A DNA stretch of 64,000 nucleotides from Palsa-506 sp963707065 (GTDB lineage Bacteria > Actinomycetota > Actinomycetes > Streptosporangiales > Streptosporangiaceae). Every line of letters begins with the position of its first letter. Positions within the stretch are counted from its first letter, which is position 1. The position numbers were made by a program, and so were the translations under genes. The stretch is taken from NCBI GenBank assembly GCA_963707065.1, contig CAVPPJ010000034.1:81499-145498 (forward strand), written 5' to 3'. A model generated the notes under the pieces. It was not told the origin of the DNA and did not search any database. It saw nothing but the letters and a program-made list of their open reading frames with translations. This document shows positions 1-9,636 of the stretch, one piece after another.

Positions 1-1913
1 GCCGCAGACGGCCGTGCCGATGATGCCGTCGGTGAGATGGCAGGCGACGTTGTTCAGCCAGCCGAGCAGCGTGGCCGGTCCCGCGCCGGTGATCGCGAGC
101 CCGCGCAGGCAGTTCCGCAGCGCCACCATCCCGGTAACCGCGTCGATTCCGTGCCCGGCGATGTCGCCCACCGTGAGCAGCACCTGCCTGGTCGGCAGCA
201 TGACCGTGTCGTACCAGTCGCCGCTGACCAGGTTCCCGGTACCGGCCGGCCGGTACCGGGCCGCTACCTCCAGCCCGGCCGCCTCGACCGGCTTGGCCGC
301 CCGCGGCGTGATGGCCTGCTGCAGCCGCAGCGCCAGCCGGTGTTCCTCCTGGGCGCGTTCCTCCGTATCGGCCAGCCGGTCACGCGTCGCGGCGAGTGCT
401 ACCTGAGTGTGGTACTGAGCCGAGACGTCCTGGAACGCACCGCGCAGGGCAACCAGGGTGCCCGCCGGATCGGTGACCGGCTCGGCGAAGACGCGCATCT
501 GCCGCGTGCTGCCGTCATCGGCCCGGATGATCCGGAATGCGGCGGCTGTCGCTCTCTTCTCCTGCAGCAGCGTCTCCTGGAAGCGCTCGACGCCGGGGAT
601 ATCGTCGGCCGGGACGTGCGCATGCAGGTCAGCGACCGGGATCGGGGTTCCCGGCTGCTGACCGAACAGGGCGAACGTCGGGCTCGTCCACCGGACGTCG
701 CCGGTGAGCAGGTTCTCCTCCCAGCCGCCGATCCGGCCAAGCCGCTGGGCGTGCTGGAGCAGCACCCCCAGCCGCTCGGCGTCGTCTGCCCGCCGCCAGG
801 CGATCACCACGCCGTCGAACAGGCGCGCGATGCGGATGCTGAGCACCGGCGCCGCTGTCGCGTCGCCGAGGCCGCTGCTGACGCCGCCGGACATGTGCAG
901 CGACTCGCCGGTAGCGAGCACCTGGGCCGCCTGGTCATACAGGCCGCCGTCGGCGGCCGCGGCCGGATACGCCTCCAGCAGGGTCATGCCCGCCAGCTGG
1001 GCCGCGCTCCGGCCGGCCGGGTCACCGAAACCCTCGCTGACGTGGTCGATGCGGAAATCGGTCAGCCGCCCGTTCTCGTCCCGCAGCGCGGAGGTGACCA
1101 CGGCGGACTCCACCAGCCCATCCAGGAGCCCGAGCAGCCAGGATGCGCCGTGGTCGGCGGCGAGATCGCCGTTGGGCAGCCGGGCGCCGAGTGCCTGCGC
1201 GCACACCTCCGCGAGGGCCGTCAGCTGGCGGCGCTGCGCGGTGGGGAAATCCTCGACGGCGCCGGCCAGCAGGCCTCCATCACCCCGAACGTGGTTCCCG
1301 CGACCCGCAGCGGCAGCACCGCGCGGGCTCCCTCCGGCCAGCGGCCCATCAGCGGCGTGCTATCCCCGTCCGGGCGCCCGGCGGGCCACCACAGGCCGCC
1401 GCCGTCCCTGGCCACCCGCGGGATCAGCGAGTTCATCTCCGGCGGCAGTCGCCGCCACCGGCTGGCCTCGGCCAGCCCGAAGCCGGCCTGGCAGGCCAGC
1501 TGCAGGCCGCCATCGGCGTCGATCAGCCAGAGTGCGACCGCGATCGCTCCCGCCGGGGCCAGGGCCTGATCCAGCAGCGCAGCGGCCATGCCGGCGCCGT
1601 CAGCGGCGAGCTCGATGGCGGCCCCGGCCAGGCTGAGCCGGCCGCCGTCCGGCTCGGCGGCGGCCACCGGATGCTGGCTGGTCACCTCGGCGGCCAGCTC
1701 GGCGACCGTCGTCCCGGCTTCCGCTGCCAGGTGCGCGAGCTGCCGCTGCGCCTCGGCCGGCCCGCAGCCGAGCCGCTCCATCAGCATTCCCCTGGCCAGG
1801 TCCACGACGGCGCGGGCGGCGGCGCGGGAGCGGACTGCGTCCAGCTCATTCCGCTGCCGGGCGATCAGCGAAGTCAGCCGGGCGGCCGCCTGGTCGCCGC
1901 TTGCCGCTGTCAC
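1..1913 (-). CDS. ANTAR-GAF-PAS-PAS-SpoIIE phosphatase, frameshifted, C-terminus beyond window
   Basis: A multidomain signalling protein read from a GTG at 1913 down to the left edge, where it is cut off. Residues about 25-85 look like an ANTAR RNA-binding domain (GMLMERLGCGPAEAQRQL), about 90-230 like GAF, followed by two PAS-like segments (GGWEENLLTGDVRW lies in the second) and a PP2C/SpoIIE serine phosphatase domain with the metal-binding stretch VGDIAGHGIDAVTGM. The frame breaks near 1257: one base is missing, and restoring it makes the reading continuous with no stop to position 1. Large open frames on the other strand here are shadows. It is divergent from the HAMP kinase at 2107. Proteins of this kind act in partner-switching stress control, and ANTAR suggests antitermination of transcripts. 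Domain calls are confident. Whether the gene is broken or the base is a sequence error cannot be told here. Confidence 0.8.
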
Positions 1914-2106
1914 AGTCGCTCGCTTTCCTGGGCCGGTCGGCGGGGCCGGGCCGCCCGCGGCCGGAGGCCGCGTTGCCGGGGCGCGATTTGTCCTCGCCGG
2001 TTACGACCCATCATCCCGCTAACGCCGATCGTGGCAGTATCGAACTGTCAGTTACAGCAGTGGACGACGGGATGCTGCCCGGGCCGGGCAGCTACGAGGA
2101 GCACCG

Positions 2107-5100
2107 ATGACGAAGGTCGCCGAGGAGGGCAAGCCGCCTGCCGATGCGGGGTTACAGCATCTGCTGGCGGGCCTGGTGGCCGTGCGGGGCGGCGATTTCA
2201 GTACCCGGCTGCCGCAGGTGGGTGACCCGCTGATGGACGAGATCGCCACGGTATTCAACGGCATGACCGACCAGCTCGCGCTCTTCACCTCCGAGGTGAC
2301 GCGGGTGGCCCGCGAGGTCGGCACCGAGGGCGAACTCGGCGGCCAGGCCCAGGTACCCGCCGTGGCGGGCACCTGGAAGGACCTGACTGATTCGGTCAAC
2401 GCCATGGCCGGGAACCTGACCAGCCAGGTCCGCAATATCGCCCAGGTGACGACTGCGGTGGCCAGGGGAGACCTGAGCCAGAAGATCACCGTCGGCGCGC
2501 GCGGGGAGATCCTGGAGCTGAAGGACACCATTAACACGATGGTCGACGAGCTGTCCTCGTTCGCCGACGAGGTGACCCGGGTAGCCCGCGAGGTCGGCAC
2601 CGAGGGCATCCTCGGCGGCCAGGCGCAAGTGCCCGGCGTCGGCGGGACCTGGCGCGATCTCACCGCCTCGGTGAACTCGATGGCCGGGAACCTGACCGCG
2701 CAGGTCCGCTCGATCGCCCAGGTGGCAACGGCCGTCGCGGAAGGTGACCTGAGCCAGAAGATCACCGTCGACGCGCGCGGGGAGATCCTGGAGCTGAAGA
2801 CCACCATCAACACGATGGTCGACCAGCTGTCCTCGTTCGCCGACGAGGTGACCCGGGTGGCCCGCGAGGTCGGCACGGACGGCAGCCTCGGCGGCCAGGC
2901 CGACGTGAAAGGCGTCTCCGGCACGTGGAAGGACCTGACCGAGTCAGTCAACGTGATGGCGGCCAACCTGACCGGCCAGGTCAGGAACATCGCCCAGGTG
3001 ACGACCGCGGTGGCCAGGGGAGACCTGAGCCAGAAGATCCGCGTCGACGCGCGCGGGGAGATCCTGGAGCTGAAGGACACCATCAACACGATGGTCGACC
3101 AGCTGTCCGCGTTCGCCGACGAGGTGACCCGGGTCGCCCGTGACGTCGGCACCGAGGGCATCCTCGGCGGCCGGGCAACAGTCCCGAATGTCGCCGGCAC
3201 CTGGAAGGACCTGACCGACAACGTCAACTCGATGGCGACCAACCTGACCAGCCAGGTGCGCAACATCGCCCAGGTCACCACCGCCGTCGCCCAGGGCGAC
3301 CTGTCGAAGCGGATCGACGTCGACGCGCGCGGGGAGATCCTGGAGCTGAAGACCACCATCAACACGATGGTCTACCAGCTATCGTCCTTCGCCGCCGAGG
3401 TCACCCGCGTCGCGCGGGAGGTCGGCAGCGAGGGGCGGCTCGGCGGCCAGGCCGAGGTCGAAGGCGTGTCCGGTACCTGGAAGCGCCTGACGGAGAACGT
3501 CAACGAGCTGGCCGGGAACCTGACCCGCCAGGTACGGGCGATCGCCGCGGTGACCAGCGCGGTCGCCACCGGCAATCTCACCCGGTCCATCTCCGTCGAG
3601 GCCCAGGGCGAGGTAGCCGAGCTCAAGGACAACATCAACGCGATGGTCCAGTCGCTGCGGGAGACCACGAAGGCCAACCAGGAGCAGGAGTGGCTGCAGA
3701 CCAGCCTGGCCCGCATCGCCGGGCTGATGCAGGGCCACCGCGATCTTGCCACCGTCGCCGAGCTCATCGTGAACGAGCTTGTCCCGCTGGTCGGCGCTCA
3801 GCACGGCACGTTCTTCCTGGCCGACGGCACCGGCGATGATGCCCGGCTGCGCCTGATCGCTGGGTACGGCCTGCCGGCCGGTATCGAGTCACCCAGCCAG
3901 TTCCGGCTCGGCCAGTCGCTGATCGGACAGGTGGCGAAGACCAGGAAGCCCATCGTCGTGACGGATGCCCCGGCCGACTACGTGAAGATCTCCTCCGGGC
4001 TCGGCGAGGCCACCCCGGTCAACCTCGCCGTGCTGCCGGTCGTCTTCGAGGACCGGGTCCTCGGCGTGTTCGAGGCAGGCTCGTTCAACCGGTTCACCCA
4101 GGTGCACCAGGACTTCCTTGAGCAGCTGATGGAGACGATCGGCGTCAACGTCAACGCCATCATCGCGAACTCGCGGACCGACGCGCTGCTCGCGGAGTCC
4201 CAGCGGCTGGCCGCGGAGCTGCAGGCCCGCTCCGGGGAGCTGCAGGCACGGCAGGAGGAGCTGCAGCGGTCAAACGAGGACCTGGAGGATAAGGCCGAGC
4301 AACTGGCCCGGCAGAACCGGGACATCGAGGTCAAGAACGTCGAGATCGAGCAGGCCAGGCAGGAGATCGAGGAACGGGCCAGGCAGCTGGACCTGGCCTC
4401 CAGGTACAAGTCGCAGTTCCTCGCGAACGTCTCGCACGAGCTGCGTACCCCGCTCAACAGCCTGCTTATCCTGGCTCGGCTGCTCGCGCAGAATCCCGCC
4501 GCGAACCTGACGCCCAAGCAGGTCGAGTACGCGCACGTCATTCACTCGTCGGGGTCAGACCTGCTGCAGCTCATTAACGACATCCTGGATCTGTCCAAGG
4601 TCAAGGCCGGCCGGATGGACATCCATCCGGAGCGCTTCGCGCTGAGCACGCTGGTGGAGGAACTGCAGGCCATCTTCCAGCCGCTGACCGCGGAGAAGGG
4701 CCTGGAATTCGTGGTCGAGCCGCAGGACGGGGTGCCGGCCGAGCTCTTCACGGACAAGCAGCGGCTGCGCCAGATCCTGCACAACCTGCTGTCCAACGCG
4801 GTCAAGTTCACCGAGCGAGGACGCGTGAACCTGAGCATCGGCGTGGCCGGACGGCGAGATCAGGGCGCCGATCCGGTCATCGCCTTCTCGGTCACCGATA
4901 CCGGAATCGGCATCTCGGATGACAACCTGACGACTATTTTCGATGCCTTCCAGCAAGGCGACGGCACCACCAGCCGCCGCTACGGCGGGACGGGCCTCGG
5001 CCTGGCGATCTGCCGTGAGGTCGCTGCGCAGCTCGGCGGCCGGGTCTGGGCGGAAAGCCAGCTCGGCAGCGGCAGCACCTTCACCCTTGACCTGCCACGT

Positions 5101-5775
5101 TCCTATCCGGGACTGGCCGACGCCGTCGCGTCCGGCCGGGCCGACGCGATACCGTCCGGCCGGGCGGACGCCGTCCGGTCCGGCCGGGCGGACGCCGCCG
5201 GGCCGGATGAGGCGCTTCAGCCGGCCGGACCGCCGCCCCGCCTGACACCAACGCTGTCGCTGGCCCCGGATCCGCTGCGGCCGGCCCTGGATCCGCGGTG
5301 GGCACAGGATTCGCGGTGGGCACAGGATCCGCCGGCGCCGCCCGGTGAGGTGGCTGCGTCCGGCCAGCCCGGCGCCTACCCCGTCCTGCGCGGCAAGAAG
5401 GTCCTGATCGTCGACGACGACGTCCGGAACGTGTTCGCGATCACCAGCATCCTCGAGCTCTACGGGCTGGCCGTCGTGCACGCGCCCGACGGCCGTAAGG
5501 GCGTCGACATGCTGCAGGACAGCGACGACATCGATCTCGTGCTGATGGACGTGATGATGCCCGAGATGGACGGGCACGCGACGATGACCGCGATCAGGGC
5601 GATGCCGCGGTTCGCGAGCCTGCCCATCATCGCGGTGACCGCCCGGGCCATGCAGGGCGACCGGGACAAGAGCCTGTCCGCCGGCGCCAGCGACTACGTC
5701 ACCAAGCCGGTCGATACCGAGGAACTCCTCGCCTGCATGGAGCGCTGGCTCGCTCCCGGCGAGCCCGTCCGGTGA
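2107..5775 (+). CDS. Soluble poly-HAMP hybrid histidine kinase / response regulator
   Basis: This 1222-residue hybrid kinase starts at ATG 2107 behind a GAGGAG ribosome site. No membrane helix is seen. The order is: one HAMP about residues 17-62, then five 92-residue HAMP repeats to about 535, a GAF domain about 545-690, a coiled coil about 695-765, HisKA with phospho-acceptor His777 in NVSHELRTP, HATPase with N box near 895 and GTGLGLAI near 962, a low-complexity linker, and a C-terminal receiver with Asp1148 in VLMDVMMPEMDG. The layout matches group III (Nik1/Os-1-like) kinases, in which a HAMP stack senses osmotic or envelope stress; this role is an inference. The gene ends three bases from the convergent antiporter operon. 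A SpoIIE phosphatase lies divergent upstream. The SGRADAVR-type linker repeat is a 24-bp tandem repeat. Confidence 0.93.
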   Translation: MTKVAEEGKPPADAGLQHLLAGLVAVRGGDFSTRLPQVGDPLMDEIATVFNGMTDQLALFTSEVTRVAREVGTEGELGGQAQVPAVAGTWKDLTDSVNAMAGNLTSQVRNIAQVTTAVARGDLSQKITVGARGEILELKDTINTMVDELSSFADEVTRVAREVGTEGILGGQAQVPGVGGTWRDLTASVNSMAGNLTAQVRSIAQVATAVAEGDLSQKITVDARGEILELKTTINTMVDQLSSFADEVTRVAREVGTDGSLGGQADVKGVSGTWKDLTESVNVMAANLTGQVRNIAQVTTAVARGDLSQKIRVDARGEILELKDTINTMVDQLSAFADEVTRVARDVGTEGILGGRATVPNVAGTWKDLTDNVNSMATNLTSQVRNIAQVTTAVAQGDLSKRIDVDARGEILELKTTINTMVYQLSSFAAEVTRVAREVGSEGRLGGQAEVEGVSGTWKRLTENVNELAGNLTRQVRAIAAVTSAVATGNLTRSISVEAQGEVAELKDNINAMVQSLRETTKANQEQEWLQTSLARIAGLMQGHRDLATVAELIVNELVPLVGAQHGTFFLADGTGDDARLRLIAGYGLPAGIESPSQFRLGQSLIGQVAKTRKPIVVTDAPADYVKISSGLGEATPVNLAVLPVVFEDRVLGVFEAGSFNRFTQVHQDFLEQLMETIGVNVNAIIANSRTDALLAESQRLAAELQARSGELQARQEELQRSNEDLEDKAEQLARQNRDIEVKNVEIEQARQEIEERARQLDLASRYKSQFLANVSHELRTPLNSLLILARLLAQNPAANLTPKQVEYAHVIHSSGSDLLQLINDILDLSKVKAGRMDIHPERFALSTLVEELQAIFQPLTAEKGLEFVVEPQDGVPAELFTDKQRLRQILHNLLSNAVKFTERGRVNLSIGVAGRRDQGADPVIAFSVTDTGIGISDDNLTTIFDAFQQGDGTTSRRYGGTGLGLAICREVAAQLGGRVWAESQLGSGSTFTLDLPRSYPGLADAVASGRADAIPSGRADAVRSGRADAAGPDEALQPAGPPPRLTPTLSLAPDPLRPALDPRWAQDSRWAQDPPAPPGEVAASGQPGAYPVLRGKKVLIVDDDVRNVFAITSILELYGLAVVHAPDGRKGVDMLQDSDDIDLVLMDVMMPEMDGHATMTAIRAMPRFASLPIIAVTARAMQGDRDKSLSAGASDYVTKPVDTEELLACMERWLAPGEPVR
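2335..3714 (+). repeat. Five tandem 276-bp repeats encoding HAMP units
   Basis: Five consecutive units of 276 bp (92 codons) begin at 2335, 2611, 2887, 3163 and 3439, each opening with a Leu-Gly-Gly motif and containing a GDLSQKI-type and a GEILELK-type segment. Near-identical nucleotide stretches between units 1 to 4 make them candidates for unequal recombination, and the last unit is the most diverged. Confidence 0.9.
5119..5205 (+). repeat. 24-bp tandem repeat in kinase linker
   Basis: Three full 24-bp units plus a partial one encode DAVASGRA, DAIPSGRA and DAVRSGRA between the HATPase and receiver domains of the hybrid kinase. The period keeps the reading frame, so copy number could vary without breaking the gene. 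Confidence 0.8.
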
Positions 5776-5778
5776 GCG

Positions 5779-7533
5779 CTACCGCACCAGGCTGACGACG
5801 GCGATCACGGCGAGGGTCCCGGTGACCGCGTAGGCGGCATAGTCGTTGGCCGACCCGTTGTGCGCGGCGCGCAGCACGCGGACCGGCGCGGGTTCCCGGA
5901 TCCGCAGGTAGCCCCAGGCCAGCGCCCCGGCGACGGCAAGGCCGGCGATGGCGGAAGCCAGCTCACCAGGCGACGCGTAGTCAAACGGAATGTACAAGCC
6001 CGGCAGCCGTCCACCACCCGACAGCACCGCGCTGGCATACCGGGCCGGATGCAGCAGGCCGGCCACCGCTGGGGCCATCACGGTTTCCAGGAAGAACCCG
6101 GGGGCCACGCCGAACACCACGCAGCATCCGGCCAGGCTGGCCAGCCCCGCCAGCATGCCGGGCCGCAGCTGCTCCAGCTCCCCGTGGCCCTCCTGCCGGG
6201 GACGGAAGAACGCCAGCCATGCTGCCCGGCCCAGCGCAGCGATGGTGATCACCTGGGCGATCAGCATCAGGATGTACGCGGCCACCTCGTGCTGGTCGAG
6301 CAGTCCGGTGTGGATCAGCCCCAGCGACACATAGCCGTTGAACGGCGGGATGCCCGCGATGGACAGCGCGCCGATGACAAACGCCGTCGTGACCAGCGGC
6401 ATCCGGCGAGCCAGGCCGCCCATCTCGGACAGCCTGGTGAGCCCGGTCCGGTGCACGATGGCACCCGCGCACAGGAAGAGCAGCGACTTGAACAGCGCCT
6501 GGTTGACGAGATGGTAGATGGCGCCGCCGATTCCGGTCGCGGTGCCGGTTGACAGGCCGACGGCGAGGATCCCCATCTGCGAGACGGTGTCGTAGGCCAG
6601 CAGCCGTTTCAGGTCATCCTGGGCGAGGGCAAGTATGGCGCCGAGCAGGGCTGAGATCAGCCCGACGACCAGCAGCAGCCCGAGCACCGGCGCGCTGCCC
6701 GGGCCGTAGATAAGGAACACCACCCGCACGATCGCCACGATGCCGAGGTTGACCATCAGGCCGGAGAAGAGCGCCGAGACCGGTCCGGGCGCCGCGGTGT
6801 GCGCATCCGCGAGCCAGCCGTGGAACGGCACCAGCCCGGCCTTGGTGGCGAAGCCGCCGATGAGCAGGCCGAGCGCGATCAGGTCCGGCGCCGCGACATG
6901 GCCGCGGAGCGCGACATACAGCTGCGCGTAGTTCAGCGCCCCGTGCCTGGCGTACAGCAGCCCGACGCCGATGAAGATGCTGAAACTGGCCAGGGTCGTG
7001 AGTACTAGGATTTTGAACGAGGCCTCCAGCGCGATCGGCCGTTCCAGGAAGAACCCGGTCAGTCCGTAGCTGGCCAGCGCCGCGACCTCGAACCAGACGA
7101 AGAGGTTGAACAGGTCCGCGGTCAGCGCCGCCCCGATCAGCGCGGCCAGCAGCAGCTGGAAAAGGCACGCGTAGCCGCCCAGCTCGCGGCGGCCGAGACC
7201 GCCGAGTTCGGACAGCGTGTACATCAGCAGGATGGCGCCGATTACCGCCGCGGTCAGGGCGAAGAGCAGCCCGAACGGGTCAGCGGCGAACGCGATGCCG
7301 AGCGCGTGACCTCGCACGGGCTTCCAGAAGCCCATGTAGTGCACGAGGATCCGGCCGCCGAAGACAGCGGGCGCCTCGAGCAGCAGGACCGCGGCGGCGC
7401 CGCCGAGCGCGACCAGCGACACGATGACGGGCAGCCGGGCGGATATCCGCGCGAGCAGCGGTGCCGCGACGGCTCCGGCGATCGGCAGGGCAACCGGCAG
7501 CGGCAGCAGGGCCGCCAGCGCGGCGGCTGTCAT
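5779..7533 (-). CDS. mrpD: Mrp/Mbh antiporter subunit D (NuoN-like)
   Basis: This 584-residue polytopic membrane protein of the complex I NuoN/MrpD family moves protons and probably Na+ within an Mrp-type antiporter. Its ATG at 7533 overlaps the mrpC stop by four bases; a longer open frame to 8001 only reads through mrpC in another frame and is rejected. About 14 hydrophobic segments are seen, with the family glutamate in FVWFEVAALASYGL and a broken-helix region around LIGGFATKAGLVPFHGWLAD. The protein is somewhat longer than the usual 500 residues, with extra helices at the C-terminus. It is the last gene of the operon and the only large antiporter-type subunit here, because no NuoL-like MrpA is present. 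Confidence 0.9.
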   Translation of the reverse strand: MTAAALAALLPLPVALPIAGAVAAPLLARISARLPVIVSLVALGGAAAVLLLEAPAVFGGRILVHYMGFWKPVRGHALGIAFAADPFGLLFALTAAVIGAILLMYTLSELGGLGRRELGGYACLFQLLLAALIGAALTADLFNLFVWFEVAALASYGLTGFFLERPIALEASFKILVLTTLASFSIFIGVGLLYARHGALNYAQLYVALRGHVAAPDLIALGLLIGGFATKAGLVPFHGWLADAHTAAPGPVSALFSGLMVNLGIVAIVRVVFLIYGPGSAPVLGLLLVVGLISALLGAILALAQDDLKRLLAYDTVSQMGILAVGLSTGTATGIGGAIYHLVNQALFKSLLFLCAGAIVHRTGLTRLSEMGGLARRMPLVTTAFVIGALSIAGIPPFNGYVSLGLIHTGLLDQHEVAAYILMLIAQVITIAALGRAAWLAFFRPRQEGHGELEQLRPGMLAGLASLAGCCVVFGVAPGFFLETVMAPAVAGLLHPARYASAVLSGGGRLPGLYIPFDYASPGELASAIAGLAVAGALAWGYLRIREPAPVRVLRAAHNGSANDYAAYAVTGTLAVIAVVSLVR

Positions 7534-7898
7534 CCGCGCATCTCCCTGACCTTGCCGGAGTCCAGCGTCCGGTAGTGCTGCGCGATGCGCACCACCACGC
7601 TGAGGAAAACCGCGGTGACAGCCACCCCGATCACGACCGCTGTCAGGCAGAAGTTCTGCAGCACCGGGTCGGCCACGTTGCCGTGCGCGAGCGCCCGCAT
7701 GCTCTCGCCGGGCGGCGGGTTCAGCAGCACCGGGGCGGTGGAGCCGGCCCGGTAGGCCAGCGACAGCATGAACAGGTAGGTGGAGGCCTCCATCAGTGAC
7801 AGGCCCATCACCATCTTGATCATGTTGCGCCTGGTCAGCACCGCGTACAGGCCGATGCAGAACACTGCCGCGGAGGTCAGGTAGTTCGCCAGGATCAC
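7530..7898 (-). CDS. mrpC: Mrp antiporter subunit C (NuoK-like)
   Basis: This 122-residue protein has three membrane helices and belongs to the NuoK/MnhC family, a small core subunit of Mrp antiporters. It begins MILANYLTSAAVFCIGLYAV and keeps the family pattern NMIKMVMGLSLMEASTYLFM. Both ends overlap the neighbouring genes by four bases (ATGA type), showing translational coupling with the mrpB-like gene before it and mrpD after it. Confidence 0.9.
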   Translation of the reverse strand: MILANYLTSAAVFCIGLYAVLTRRNMIKMVMGLSLMEASTYLFMLSLAYRAGSTAPVLLNPPPGESMRALAHGNVADPVLQNFCLTAVVIGVAVTAVFLSVVVRIAQHYRTLDSGKVREMRG

Positions 7899-8908
7899 CG
7901 CCGGCCCCTGCCGCCGGACTGGCCACGGGCATCCCCGGGTCGGCCTTCCTGGCCGCCGGAGTCCCCTGAGCCGCCGGAGCCTCCCGGTTGGCCCGAGCCA
8001 CCCGGCCGGCTGCCGTCTCCCCGACCCCCGGAGGTTTCGTCCTGCCTGTCCGGCGCCCAGTCGTGCTCCATGGCGAGCAGCGCGAAGACGGCGATGGTCA
8101 GGCCGGTGCCGACCTCGATCAGCTCGCTGGCCGAGAAGAGCTGCGCTACCCCGCCGGAAAGGATGGTCCGCGGCGCTGCCAGCGGCAGCCAGTTGGCACT
8201 GAACGAGCCCTTGAGCACGAGGCCGAGTGACTCCGTCCCGATGATGGCCGCGGCCCCGGCGATCTCGATCGCCTCCAGCAGGCCCGGCCGGACCACCCGG
8301 CTGACCTTCCGGTGCCCGAATCCGGCGTAGGCCAGCAGGACGATTCCCATGATGACCGCCCCGCCGGGGAACCCGCCGCCCGGTGAGTATCCCCAGGCGA
8401 CCAGGTAGAGCCCCGCTACCGCGAGGATCGGTAGCGCCAGCCGGATCGCGGTCCTGACCACGACCGTCATCGTCTCCGCCGTCTCCGGCGCGGGGGAGCC
8501 CAGCGGGGTGCGGTCCGGCGTCCGCGGGCCGGCCTGATCCGCCGGGCGGCGCTCATCCTGCTCCCGGCGCTCTGCCGAGCGCGCGGTGTCCTCGCTCGCG
8601 TCATCCGCCCCGGCCGGATCGGACTCGGACTGCTCTCGCCCCGCCGCGGTCTCCTCGCCGAAGTACCCGCGCCGGGACTCCCGCGGCCGGGTGATCATGA
8701 CCACGCTGATGATTGCCGCCAGCAGCAGGAACGTCTCGCCGAAGGTGTCGAACCCGCGCGTACCGTAGACCACCTCGTTGACCGGCTCGGTCAGGCCCCA
8801 CTTCGGCAGCGCTACCGTGAGCGCGTACCGGGCGATGGCCGGCAGCGCCGCGTGCTCGCGCGGTATTCCTGCCATCGCCGCAGCCAGGGCGACGGCCATG
8901 CCGGCCAC
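7895..8908 (-). CDS. Fused MbhE-MrpB antiporter subunit
   Basis: This 337-residue membrane protein appears to join two subunits. Residues about 1-80 resemble MbhE / the tail of MrpA (WGLTEPVNEVVYGTRGFDTF, then FLLLAAIISVVMI). A charged cytosolic linker of about 65 residues follows, then an MnhB/MrpB domain with the signature WGYSPGGGFPGGAV. The C-terminus is Gly/Ser/Pro-rich and disordered. The start is uncertain: GTG 8908 falls inside the first hydrophobic segment, and the frame stays open for 24 more codons, up to the overlap with the previous gene, without an ATG, GTG or TTG. A CTG start or a shorter first helix are both possible. Confidence 0.85.
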   Translation of the reverse strand: MAGMAVALAAAMAGIPREHAALPAIARYALTVALPKWGLTEPVNEVVYGTRGFDTFGETFLLLAAIISVVMITRPRESRRGYFGEETAAGREQSESDPAGADDASEDTARSAERREQDERRPADQAGPRTPDRTPLGSPAPETAETMTVVVRTAIRLALPILAVAGLYLVAWGYSPGGGFPGGAVIMGIVLLAYAGFGHRKVSRVVRPGLLEAIEIAGAAAIIGTESLGLVLKGSFSANWLPLAAPRTILSGGVAQLFSASELIEVGTGLTIAVFALLAMEHDWAPDRQDETSGGRGDGSRPGGSGQPGGSGGSGDSGGQEGRPGDARGQSGGRGRR

Positions 8909-8976
8909 GATCAGCGCGCCCAGCCAGGGCCGGTGGAGCGGCTCGTGCTCGGTCGCCTCCGTGCCGCGCGCGGCGG

Positions 8977-9270
8977 TCAGGCGGCTGTGCTGTCATGCTC
9001 GCCGGTTTCATCAAGTGCCGGATCATCGACCACGGTCCGTGACTTGCCGATGGCCAGCAGATAGAGCACCGGGAGCGCGATCGCGCCGACCACGACCTCA
9101 GCATGCGCGACGTCCGGTGCGCCAAGGACGATGAACAGGACCGACAGCAGCGTGCCGGCCGCGGACAGCGCCATCACCGCGCCGTTGAGGTTCCGGAGCC
9201 TGACTACCAGCACCGCCGACGTCAGGATGAGTGCGAGGAGGAGATAATCGAGCACCCAGAATGCGCTCAT
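8977..9270 (-). CDS. MbhD/DUF4040-type antiporter subunit
   Basis: A 97-residue membrane protein beginning MSAFWVLDYLLLALILTSA, with three helices and the DUF4040/MbhD pattern DVAHAEVVVGAI. In classic Mrp systems this is the C-terminal part of MrpA; here it is a free subunit, as in archaeal Mbh complexes. The start codon overlaps the mrpG stop by four bases. A longer open frame to 9516 is a shadow of mrpG. Confidence 0.85.
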   Translation of the reverse strand: MSAFWVLDYLLLALILTSAVLVVRLRNLNGAVMALSAAGTLLSVLFIVLGAPDVAHAEVVVGAIALPVLYLLAIGKSRTVVDDPALDETGEHDSTAA

Positions 9271-9620
9271 TGCGCCTCGCTTTCCGCTTCGGCGGCGGCC
9301 TGCTCCCTGACCTGGTCGGTGACGGCGCCAGGCCACATCGGGATGCCCGCCTTGTAGGCCGCTCGCGCCAGTGCGTGTGATGCCGCCGGGTTCACCACCA
9401 GCAGCAGCGCCGCGACCAGCAGCGCACGGCTGCCATAGGTGCTGACCGGGCCTTCCCCGACGACGAGCGCGGCCAGCACCGGCAGCGCTCCCATCGTGAT
9501 CGCCATGCTGGAGCACTGGATCCGGCAGTACACATCGGGCATCCGCAGGATCCCCACCGCGCCGGTGAGCGAGAAGAATCCGCCGATGGCGGCCAGCGCG
9601 ATAACGATGCCTTCTCTCAT
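9267..9620 (-). CDS. mrpG: Mrp antiporter subunit G
   Basis: A 117-residue protein of the MnhG/MrpG family with three predicted helices. GAVGILRMPDVYCRIQC followed by a small-residue helix is the family signature. It sits between mrpF (16-base gap) and the DUF4040 gene (overlap), consistent with one operon transcribed leftwards from about 10450. The C-terminal tail is Ala/Glu-rich and probably cytosolic. Confidence 0.9.
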   Translation of the reverse strand: MREGIVIALAAIGGFFSLTGAVGILRMPDVYCRIQCSSMAITMGALPVLAALVVGEGPVSTYGSRALLVAALLLVVNPAASHALARAAYKAGIPMWPGAVTDQVREQAAAEAESEAQ

Positions 9621-9636
9621 GCCATCCCCCGTCTTC

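Noticed and set aside
37..1569. 510-codon plus-strand open frame
   Set aside because: It is the mirror of the minus-strand ANTAR-PAS-SpoIIE gene, which shows real domains; the plus-strand product is low-complexity Arg/Gly/Pro with no family pattern.
7534..8001. N-terminal extension of mrpD
   Set aside because: The extension reads mrpC in another frame; the internal ATG at 7533 overlaps the mrpC stop as expected for a coupled operon.
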